Source of the DNA: Anaerolineae bacterium | GTDB lineage: Bacteria > Chloroflexota > Anaerolineae > Promineifilales > Promineifilaceae | NCBI GenBank assembly: GCA_023382655.1 | Contig: JAHDWK010000022.1 | Location: 62,001 to 126,000, forward strand | DNA length: 64,000 bases | Direction: 5' to 3' | In this document: piece by piece, positions 58,099 to 64,000 of the stretch | How the letters are laid out: each line of letters begins with the position of its first letter | How positions within the stretch are numbered: position 1 is the first letter of the stretch | Translations under genes and position numbers: made by a program | The notes under the pieces: generated by a model | The model's database searches: none | The model's input: only the letters and a program-made list of their open reading frames with translations | Told to the model about the DNA's origin: nothing

Positions 58099-60087
58099 TC
58101 AGCGTATCAAAGATAATGCCGCATGGGATACTGCTTCGGCCGTCAATCCCAACTTTTCGTAAATGATTTTATAAGGAGCGGATGCACCAAAACGATCCAG
58201 GCCAATCGCTTTACCCGCGTCGCCGATGTACCGTTCCCAGCCCAGGGTGACGCCGGCTTCAATGGAAACCCGCGCTTTGATGTGTGGCGGTAACACCGTG
58301 TTTCGGTAAGCGTCCGTCTGGGCGGCAAAGAGTTCCCAGGAGGGCATGGACACGACCTGCGCGCTGACCCCCTTTTCGGCCAGCAACTTTTCCGCTTCCA
58401 GGGCAATCGCCACTTCCGACCCCGTCGCCAGGAGTAATACCTGCGGCTGGCGCGTGGGCTGCTTGATAACATACGCCCCGTGCGCCACACTGCCGGTGAT
58501 TTGCGATTGCCCATGGTTGAGTGTGGGCACAGCCTGGCGTGTCAGGACAAGGGCAGTGGGGCCTGTTTTGTTTTCCAGGGCGATTTGCCAGGCTTCGGCA
58601 ACTTCTATGGCGTCACACGGCCGTATCACCGTCAGTCCGGGTATCGCTCGCAAACTCATCAACTGCTCAATGGGCTGATGCGTGGGGCCGTCTTCGCCCA
58701 GGCCAATGCTGTCATGGGTAAAGACGTAAATGACCGGCGCTCCTATCAGCGCCGCCAGCCGGATAGAGCCGCGCATGTAGTCAGAGAAGACAAGGAAAGT
58801 GCCGCCATACGGCCGTACCCCCCCATGCAGCACCATCCCATTCATCATCCCGCCCATCCCATGTTCGCGGATGCCAAAATGAATGTACCGCCCAGAGAAA
58901 TCGTCCCTCGAGAGAGGGGTTTCACCCTTGAGCGCCGTGTTATTCGAGCCGGTCAGATCGGCTGAACCGCCCAACAGGTAAGGCACGTGGGGCGCAATCG
59001 CGTTCAGCACCATGCCGGAGGAAGCCCGTGTGGCCAGCGCCTTGCCCACTTCAAACGTGGGCATGATCGCGCCCCAATCGGTGGGCAGGTCGCCGTTGAG
59101 CGCCTGTTGGAACGCCGCCGCCAGTTCCGGGTGCGCCTCCTGGTAGCGTCCCCACCGTTCTTCCCAGGCCACCTGCGCCCCGCCATTACCGGCCAAAAAC
59201 GCGGGGACTTCATCCGGTACATAAAACAACGGCTCTAACGGCCAGCCCAATGCCTCTTTGGTCAGGCGAATTTCTTCTTCGCCGAGTGGTTCGCCGTGTG
59301 CTTTGGCGGTGCCTTGCCTATTGGGGCTGCCATAGCCAATGTGGGTACGGCAGGCAATGAGCGACGGCCGTGCCGCTCCCTGTGCCTCTTGAATAGCGGC
59401 AATGACGGCCAGCGGGTCGTGCCCATCCACGCGGCTGGTGTGCCAGCCATAGGCCGCATACCGCGCCGGCACATCTTCGCTGAAGGTCAGGTCGGTACGG
59501 CCGTCAATCGTAATCTTGTTATCGTCATACAGCACAATCAGTTTGCCCAACCCCAAATGTCCCGCCAGCGAGGACGCCTCGGCCGACATCCCTTCCATCA
59601 GGTCGCCATCACTGGCAATGACATAGGTGTAATGATCCACCAGGTCAAAACCGGGCCGGTTAAACTGCGCCGCCAGCCACTTTTCGGCCAATGCCATGCC
59701 AATGGCATTGGTAATGCCCTGCCCCAACGGGCCGGTGGTTGTCTCCACGCCCGGCGTGTGCCCATATTCGGGGTGGCCCGGCGTGGCACTGCCCCACTGC
59801 CGGAACTGCATCAACTCCGCCATCGGCAGGTCATACCCACTCAGGTGCAGCAGACTGTACAGCAGCATCGAGCCATGCCCGGCCGACAGGACAAAACGAT
59901 CCCGGTCAAACCATTTCGGGTCTTGGGGATTATATTTGAGAAATTGCGTCCACAGTACCACCGCCACATCGGCCATGCCCATCGGCATCCCCGGATGGCC
60001 GATATTGGCCTTCTGTACCGCGTCCATCGTCAGCCCACGAATCGTATTCGCTGCCAGACGGTGTTTTTCCAGATTGTATGTTGTCAT
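58099..60087 (-). CDS. tkt: Transketolase
   Basis: 662 residues from the ATG at 60087 (MTTYNLEKHRLAANTIRGLT) with GAGGAG upstream. Thiamine-diphosphate signature: HIGYGSPNRQGTAKAHGEPL and DGDLMEGMSAEASSLAGHLG (ThDP motif), IHFGIREHGMGGMMNGMVLH, THDSIGLGEDGPTHQPIEQL. It catalyses two-carbon ketol transfers in the non-oxidative pentose phosphate pathway. It lies next to rpe (one gene between). Word-palindrome elements lie on its start side (60099-60158). Confidence 0.96.
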   Translation of the reverse strand: MTTYNLEKHRLAANTIRGLTMDAVQKANIGHPGMPMGMADVAVVLWTQFLKYNPQDPKWFDRDRFVLSAGHGSMLLYSLLHLSGYDLPMAELMQFRQWGSATPGHPEYGHTPGVETTTGPLGQGITNAIGMALAEKWLAAQFNRPGFDLVDHYTYVIASDGDLMEGMSAEASSLAGHLGLGKLIVLYDDNKITIDGRTDLTFSEDVPARYAAYGWHTSRVDGHDPLAVIAAIQEAQGAARPSLIACRTHIGYGSPNRQGTAKAHGEPLGEEEIRLTKEALGWPLEPLFYVPDEVPAFLAGNGGAQVAWEERWGRYQEAHPELAAAFQQALNGDLPTDWGAIMPTFEVGKALATRASSGMVLNAIAPHVPYLLGGSADLTGSNNTALKGETPLSRDDFSGRYIHFGIREHGMGGMMNGMVLHGGVRPYGGTFLVFSDYMRGSIRLAALIGAPVIYVFTHDSIGLGEDGPTHQPIEQLMSLRAIPGLTVIRPCDAIEVAEAWQIALENKTGPTALVLTRQAVPTLNHGQSQITGSVAHGAYVIKQPTRQPQVLLLATGSEVAIALEAEKLLAEKGVSAQVVSMPSWELFAAQTDAYRNTVLPPHIKARVSIEAGVTLGWERYIGDAGKAIGLDRFGASAPYKIIYEKLGLTAEAVSHAALSLIR

Positions 60088-60098
60088 GTTGTCTCCTC

Positions 60099-60158
60099 GT
60101 GATGCGTGATGCGTGATGCGTGACCCGTGAGATCGCTGGTCACGCATCACGCATCACG
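60099..60158. repeat. Word-palindrome element (GTGATGCGTGATGCGTGATGCG type)
   Basis: GTGATGCGTGATGCGTGATGCGTGACCCGTGA, then GGTCACGCATCACGCATCACGG. A 7-bp word (GTGATGC) repeated three times, then inverted copies. Same word as 37665. A longer frame into transketolase through this sequence would add repeat residues. Confidence 0.85.
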
Positions 60159-60165
60159 GTTCTTC

Positions 60166-60936
60166 TCATTTCGGCGCCATCCGAATTGCGCCATCCAGCC
60201 GAATGACTTCGCCGTTTAGCATTTCGTTTTCAATAATGTGTTGGGCCAGGGCGGCGTACTCGTCGGGGCGGCCCAGACGAGAGGGGAAGGGGACTTGTTC
60301 GCCCAATGATTGGCGGGCTTTTTCCGGCAGCCCGGCCATCATGGGGGTTTCAAAAATGCCGGGGGCAATGGTCATTACCCGGATGCCAAAACGGGCCAAC
60401 TCGCGGGCGATGGGCAGGGTCAGGGCCACCACGCCCCCTTTACTGGCGGCATAGGCCACCTGCCCAATTTGCCCGTCATAAGCGGCCACGGAAGCGGTAT
60501 TGATGATGACGCCCCGTTCGCCAGCCGCGTTCGGTTCGCCTTTGCTCATCACCGCCGCCGCCAGCCGAATGACGTTGAATGTGCCGATCAGGTTCACCTG
60601 AATGACTTTGCTGAATGCGTCAAAATCGTGGGGATTGCCGTCACGGTCGAGCAATTTGGCGGCAATGGCAATACCGGCGCAGTTGATAACGCCGTGTAAT
60701 GGGCCAAAGGTGGTGAGAGCGGTGGTCACGGCCGTTTGCACGTCATCCTCGCTGGTCACATTCACCCGCACAAAACGAACAGCCTCGCCCAGTTCGGCCG
60801 CCAGTTCAGCGCCGACCGTCTCGTTCAAATCAGCAATGATCACCTGGCCGCCAGCCCGCGCCAACCGCCGCACACAGGCCGCGCCCAACCCGGAACTGCC
60901 GCCTGTTACCAGAAATGTATGGTTTTGAATTTGCAT
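60166..60936 (-). CDS. Short-chain dehydrogenase/reductase, HSD10-like
   Basis: 256 residues. NAD-binding TGGSSGLGAACVRRLARAGG, catalytic Y-x-x-x-K in VAYAASKGGVVALTLPIARE, and the NNAG-equivalent GVINCAGIAIAAKLLDRDGN; TIAPGIFETPMMAGLPEKAR is typical of 3-hydroxyacyl-CoA dehydrogenase type-2-like SDRs. It likely oxidises 3-hydroxyacyl-CoA or a related alcohol with NAD. It is the upstream neighbour of transketolase but has no functional link to it that I can see. Confidence 0.88.
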   Translation of the reverse strand: MQIQNHTFLVTGGSSGLGAACVRRLARAGGQVIIADLNETVGAELAAELGEAVRFVRVNVTSEDDVQTAVTTALTTFGPLHGVINCAGIAIAAKLLDRDGNPHDFDAFSKVIQVNLIGTFNVIRLAAAVMSKGEPNAAGERGVIINTASVAAYDGQIGQVAYAASKGGVVALTLPIARELARFGIRVMTIAPGIFETPMMAGLPEKARQSLGEQVPFPSRLGRPDEYAALAQHIIENEMLNGEVIRLDGAIRMAPK

Positions 60937-61162
60937 GGTTTACATTCCTTTCAGATTGATGGCAAAATTTTAACACAAATCGAGCAACCGGACTGGTAAA
61001 CGTTCCAGAGACGCCAATCCTCAAATTCTGACAAGTCTGCTGACGTTTCACGTCTTTTTGATGCACTTTAGTACCATAGTGCCAGGGCTTGCTGGCTAAA
61101 GCCGGGTAAACTGTGGGCTGTTGAAAAGCAAAGCGGTATTCGGATGAAGGGAGCAACTTCAC

Positions 61163-61363
61163 ATGAAAACAGCCACGACAGCAAACGGGCAGCCTATTCC
61201 GGCGGCGGCCAATTCACCCAAACAAGCCATTTGTCCACACTGCGGTGGTGTATTAACATTACGCTGCCGCCAGCCCATGAAAAACGGCGCGGTTGTTTAT
61301 TACTGGCGGCATCAAAGTAATGAAAACCGGCATTGCCAGGCACGGACACGGCCGTTTGCCTGA
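61163..61363 (+). CDS. Small zinc-finger-like protein
   Basis: 66 residues; AAGGGAG is seven to nine bases before the ATG. Core: QAICPHCGGVLTLRCRQPMK-NGAVVYYWRHQSNENRHCQA, a C-x2-C then C...H...H-C zinc-ribbon-like fold in a basic protein. No family recognised; it could be a DNA- or RNA-binding small protein. Followed by the word element and the SRAP gene. Confidence 0.5.
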   Translation: MKTATTANGQPIPAAANSPKQAICPHCGGVLTLRCRQPMKNGAVVYYWRHQSNENRHCQARTRPFA

Positions 61364-61364
61364 T

Positions 61365-61436
61365 GGTTATTGGTCACTTGTCCTTTGTCCTCTATCTCTT
61401 ACCAATGACCAATGACCAGGGACAAAGGACAAAGGA
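61365..61436. repeat. Word-palindrome element (TTGTCCTTTGTCC ... GGACAAAGGACAA type)
   Basis: ACTTGTCCTTTGTCCTC, spacer, then CCAATGACCAATGACCAGGGACAAAGGACAAAGGA. Two interleaved inverted words: GTCCTTTGTCC / GGACAAAGGAC and TTATTGGTCA / TGACCAATGA. It starts at the stop of the zinc-finger gene and ends in the SD region of the SRAP gene. Confidence 0.85.
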
Positions 61437-61441
61437 GTAAT

Positions 61442-62125
61442 ATGTGTGGCCGATTTGCGCTCATTTCCTCGACAGAAGAGGTGGCTAATGCTTTGGGGAT
61501 TGATCAAGCCACCATTGCCGATATTCCCCCGGCTGTCCCTCGTTACAACATTGCCCCCACCCAGCCGGTACTGGCGGCGTATCTGGATGAGACCGGGCAG
61601 CGTCGCCTGACTTTTTTTCAATGGGGCCTGGTGCCCTCCTGGTCGAAAGATATAACCATTGGTTCCCGGTTAATCAATGCCCGGTCGGAAACGGTGACAG
61701 AGAAACCATCCTTCCGCAACGCCTTCAAACGCCGCCGCTGCCTGATTCCGGCCGATGGTTTTTACGAGTGGCAAAAGAAAAACGGGGGCAAACAGCCGAT
61801 GTATATTCACGGGGCCGACGGCCGTCCGCTGGCGCTGGCCGGGCTGTGGGAAGTGTGGCAAGAGCCGGAGGGTACACGGCTGCAAACCTGTACCATCCTC
61901 ACCACCGTGCCCAACGAATTGATGGCCCCCCTTCACGACCGGATGCCGGTTATTCTGGAACCGGAAGATTTTAGCATGTGGCTGGAACCGGGCGCGCACC
62001 CCGATGAGGCGCTGCATTTGTTACGGCCGTACCCCGCCGCCAAAATGAAAGCGTATCCGGTGAGTACGGCCGTGAATAACCCCCGCAATGATACGGCCGA
62101 ATGTATTCAGCCGCTCCTGACCTGA
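61442..62125 (+). CDS. SRAP domain protein (HMCES/YedK family)
   Basis: 227 residues from the ATG at 61442, AAAGGAG upstream: MCGRFALISSTEEVANALGI puts the catalytic Cys at position 2. RYNIAPTQPVLAAYLDETGQ, LINARSETVTEKPSFRNAF (Glu), RCLIPADGFYEWQKK and LHDRMPVILEPEDFSMW (His) complete the active site. These proteins form a covalent thiazolidine crosslink to abasic sites in single-stranded DNA, shielding them. It is probably cytoplasmic, part of DNA damage tolerance. Confidence 0.95.
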   Translation: MCGRFALISSTEEVANALGIDQATIADIPPAVPRYNIAPTQPVLAAYLDETGQRRLTFFQWGLVPSWSKDITIGSRLINARSETVTEKPSFRNAFKRRRCLIPADGFYEWQKKNGGKQPMYIHGADGRPLALAGLWEVWQEPEGTRLQTCTILTTVPNELMAPLHDRMPVILEPEDFSMWLEPGAHPDEALHLLRPYPAAKMKAYPVSTAVNNPRNDTAECIQPLLT

Positions 62126-62203
62126 CAAGGTGACAAGGTGAAGGGGTGACAAGGTGAAAGTCACACCCACACCGTGTCACCATGTCGCCATGTCACCATG
62201 TCA
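62122..62203. repeat. Word-palindrome element (TGACAAGGTGACAAGGTGAAGG type)
   Basis: TGACAAGGTGACAAGGTGAAGGGGTGACAAGGTGAAAG, then TCACACCCACACCGTGTCACCATGTCGCCATGTCACCATGTCAT. The words are GACAAGGT and its approximate reverse complement. The next gene's ATG (62198) lies in its last word. Confidence 0.8.
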
Positions 62204-62761
62204 TCCCTACATCCTGCCCTCTTCCTCGACCGCGATGGCGTCATCATTGAAAACCGGGCCGACTACGTGCGGCACTGGGAGGATGTGACGTTTTTCCCGC
62301 AGGCGTTGGCGGCGCTGGCGCAGGTGCGGCACACGCCATACAAGGTCATTGTGGTCACCAACCAGTCGGCAGTGGGGCGAGGGCTGATGACGATGGAAAC
62401 GGCCGAGGCCCTGAATGAGCGGATTGTCGAGGTGGTGCGGCAGCGTGACGGCCGTATAGATGCCAGCTACATTTGCCCCGACGCGCCCGGCCAGGAAACG
62501 GGCTGCCGCAAACCCTTGCCCGGCATGTTGCTCCAGGCCGCCCATGACCACCATTTGGATTTGAGCCAATCCATTATGGTTGGCGACGCCCTGACCGATG
62601 TGCAGGCGGGTCGTGCTGCCGGCGTGCGCGTGGCGGCGCTGGTACTCACCGGGCGCGGCCGGGCGCAGGCCGCCAAACCCGAAGCTATAACCCTGACGCC
62701 CTTCCCCATTTACAGTGATCTGGAAGCAGCGATCACAGATCTGATTACCGGCATGGATTAG
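62198..62761 (+). CDS. HAD-IIIA phosphatase, GmhB-like
   Basis: 187 residues from the ATG at 62198, which sits inside the word element. HAD motif I is ALFLDRDGVIIENRADYVRH, motif II VIVVTNQSAVGRGLMTMET, motif III PGQETGCRKPLPGMLLQAAH with the lysine, and motif IV IMVGDALTDVQAGRAAGVRV. A zinc-loop remnant (ICPDAPGQETGC) fits the D-glycero-D-manno-heptose 1,7-bisphosphate 7-phosphatase/histidinol-phosphatase group. A second sugar-phosphate substrate cannot be excluded. It could feed heptose into glycans. Confidence 0.85.
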   Translation: MSSLHPALFLDRDGVIIENRADYVRHWEDVTFFPQALAALAQVRHTPYKVIVVTNQSAVGRGLMTMETAEALNERIVEVVRQRDGRIDASYICPDAPGQETGCRKPLPGMLLQAAHDHHLDLSQSIMVGDALTDVQAGRAAGVRVAALVLTGRGRAQAAKPEAITLTPFPIYSDLEAAITDLITGMD

Positions 62762-62818
62762 GGGATTTTCTGACGCCACGGCCGTGACTGGTAGATACAG
62801 ATTTCCTTTGGAAGATTC

Positions 62819-63616
62819 GTGTTAACTCCGTTGAAGTTCGGTGATGTTTTGATCGAGCGCCCCCAGGCGAGGGGGATTGATGCCGTTTGCCAACTCCAGC
62901 ATTTTGCGATCATCACCTATGCCGTCAATCCTGAGCGCTTCGCGGGCTTGATCCCAGGCAGGTTCAAGCTCGATGAGGTCGAGATAGACGGCCGTGCCAA
63001 AGCCCTGCTCTCCGTTGTTCCTTTCATGGATGTGGATTTCACATCCGCAGTCGTTCCGTTTCCGAAATTTCAGATGGGCCAAACGAACTACCGTCTGTAT
63101 ATCGTGGACAGTGCTACAGGTGAACGCTGCGTCTGGTTCCTGGGCACGACCCTTGACTCATGGACTGTGGTAGTTCCCCGGCAAATCTGGAAACTACCCT
63201 GGCACCCTGGCAAGATCGCCTTTGACTGCGCGTACGACACGCAGGCGCACCGGTACAGGCGGTATCGTATGCGAACCGAGGCTGATTGGGGGCCGGCCAT
63301 GGTTGAATTGAGCCAGAACACGGACTTACCCATGCACCTTCCAGGGTTTCCTGACACAGAGAGCGGTCTTGTCTACCTGACGCATCCCCTGGCCAGTTAC
63401 TATCGTCGCCGCGACGGCAGAGTGGGTACGTACCGTGTGTGGCATCAACAACTGATGGTTCAGCCAGCCAGCCTTATCGCCGCAAAGTTCGGCCTGCTCA
63501 GCCGGGCCGGTTTGGTCTCGGAAGAGGAGCAGCACGCGCCCCACAGCGTCTTGGTGGCGCCTCTCATTGAATTCACCATCTATCTACCGCCCAAAATCGT
63601 GGCGACAGAAATCTAA
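62819..63616 (+). CDS. DUF2071 (YqjF-like) protein
   Basis: 265 residues from a GTG at 62819 with GGAAG upstream. The segment YAVNPERFAGLIPGRFKLDE and PFMDVDFTSAVVPFPKFQMG-QTNYRLYIVDSATGERCVWF matches the DUF2071 family (YqjF/acetoacetate-decarboxylase-like fold), with unknown function. No signal peptide. It is separated by about 60 bp from GmhB. Its coding sequence has only one ACGGCCGT. Confidence 0.8.
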   Translation: MLTPLKFGDVLIERPQARGIDAVCQLQHFAIITYAVNPERFAGLIPGRFKLDEVEIDGRAKALLSVVPFMDVDFTSAVVPFPKFQMGQTNYRLYIVDSATGERCVWFLGTTLDSWTVVVPRQIWKLPWHPGKIAFDCAYDTQAHRYRRYRMRTEADWGPAMVELSQNTDLPMHLPGFPDTESGLVYLTHPLASYYRRRDGRVGTYRVWHQQLMVQPASLIAAKFGLLSRAGLVSEEEQHAPHSVLVAPLIEFTIYLPPKIVATEI

Positions 63617-63657
63617 CAAAGTGTTCCAGTCGACGGCTGAACCGACGTTAGCAGTAT

Positions 63658-63828
63658 ATGGGCAAAGCCCAACAGCTTCATGGCGACCTGGAAGTTGAGG
63701 TGTTTCAAGCCAATCTGATCGGTCGCCGATTTTATGCGCGTTATGGCTTTCAATTATGGGGTGAGACGATTCACGAAGAAACGGGAAATAAAATGCTGCG
63801 GCTAAAATTTACTGCTCGAAGTGGATAG
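63658..63828 (+). pseudogene. C-terminal remnant of a GNAT acetyltransferase
   Basis: 56 codons from the ATG at 63658. The sequence EVFQANLIGRRFYARYGFQL-WGETIHEETGNKMLRLKF is the last GNAT beta-strand/helix region (N-x-x-A/G-R-x-F-Y-x-x-x-G-F). No acetyl-CoA binding loop is present because the N-terminal two-thirds are missing; upstream is the stop of the DUF2071 gene. Most likely a truncated remnant rather than a working gene. Confidence 0.6.
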
Positions 63829-63955
63829 CCACATTTCCGATTAAGGTCACCGCTTCCGAATCAGCCTGGCGGCTGAAGAAAATGTCTGGCAAATGATAGA
63901 TTGGTGCCCGTTCACGGCCGTACCCCTCCCCCTCCTCTTCCCTCCAACAAACCGT

Positions 63956-63990
63956 AAGACCCGCAGGGTTTTGGAAACCCTGCGGGTCTT
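63956..63990. terminator. Perfect 16-bp inverted repeat
   Basis: AAGACCCGCAGGGTTT, loop TGG, AAACCCTGCGGGTCTT. It lies about 130 bp after the GNAT remnant. A short T-rich tail follows on neither strand within the window, so this may be a repetitive palindrome rather than a dedicated terminator. Confidence 0.65.
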
Positions 63991-64000
63991 GTCGTCTACG

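Noticed and set aside
59296..60102. 268-codon plus-strand frame opposite transketolase
   Set aside because: Antisense to a conserved enzyme; translation looks like random reverse-frame sequence.
60088..60150. N-terminal extension of transketolase
   Set aside because: The extra residues are encoded by the GTGATGC word element; the ATG at 60087 has a good ribosome-binding site and gives the normal length.

Overview
The window looks like chromosomal DNA of a Chloroflexota bacterium, probably near Anaerolineae/Ardenticatenia. This is inferred from the mix of features: large secreted DUF11/Calx-beta and PKD/CAP proteins, lipoproteins with VEVTR-type repeats, LysM lipoproteins without outer-membrane machinery, an archaeal-type mevalonate cluster (DUF35, thiolase, HMG-CoA synthase, HMG-CoA reductase), a PucC-like transporter and a PPK2. 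No rRNA is present; one tRNA-Thr(CGU) with its own terminator is. No phage, insertion sequence or CRISPR array was seen.

Layout. 1-8354 (+): a surface-glycan cluster with four GT4 glycosyltransferases, a sulfotransferase, three SAM-methyltransferase-like proteins and the tail of a membrane protein. 8395-14696 (-): two tandem paralogous giant secreted proteins that share C-terminal modules but carry different N-terminal ones. 14874-20160: uridine kinase, tRNA-Thr, pentapeptide-repeat protein, rhodanese, PKD/CAP secreted protein, DinB-like protein. 20201-28553 (-): PPK2, a giant SHMT-GcvT fusion, OsmC-like protein, small membrane protein, alpha-glucan phosphorylase, ATP-grasp protein. 28777-32788 (+): PucC-like MFS, triosephosphate isomerase, HExxH membrane protein, GT2. 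32856-34156 (-): DUF4342 protein and a membrane-anchored lectin-like protein. 34340-40141: mevalonate entry genes on the minus strand, split by an ECF sigma/anti-sigma-like pair on the plus strand. 40404-43453 (-): ABC-2 exporter. 43595-46180 (+): two GT2 enzymes and an ICMT-like methyltransferase. 46185-50819: LysM lipoprotein, HtrA-like protease, PQQ-type sugar dehydrogenase, flavin reductase, membrane protein. 50931-55104 (-): tyrosine/homogentisate catabolism (Lrp regulator, aminotransferase, HPPD, homogentisate dioxygenase). 55443-64000: VEVTR/LysM lipoprotein, ribulose-phosphate epimerase, AAC(2')-like GNAT, transketolase, SDR, small zinc-finger protein, SRAP protein, GmhB-like phosphatase, DUF2071 protein and a GNAT remnant.

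Two genome-scale signals overlie the genes. First, the octamer palindrome ACGGCCGT occurs about 140 times by hand count (roughly 1 per 450 bp, against about 1-2 expected by chance), in all reading frames and between genes, much like HIP1 of cyanobacteria. Second, nearly every gene junction carries a locus-specific 'word palindrome': a 7-11 bp word repeated imperfectly two to five times, followed by its reverse complement. The word differs from locus to locus, and the elements often supply stop or start codons of the flanking genes. One such element sits in frame inside the aminotransferase gene (53860-53943) and is translated as an insert of about 28 residues just before the PLP-lysine motif. 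These elements are the best candidate for something undescribed here.
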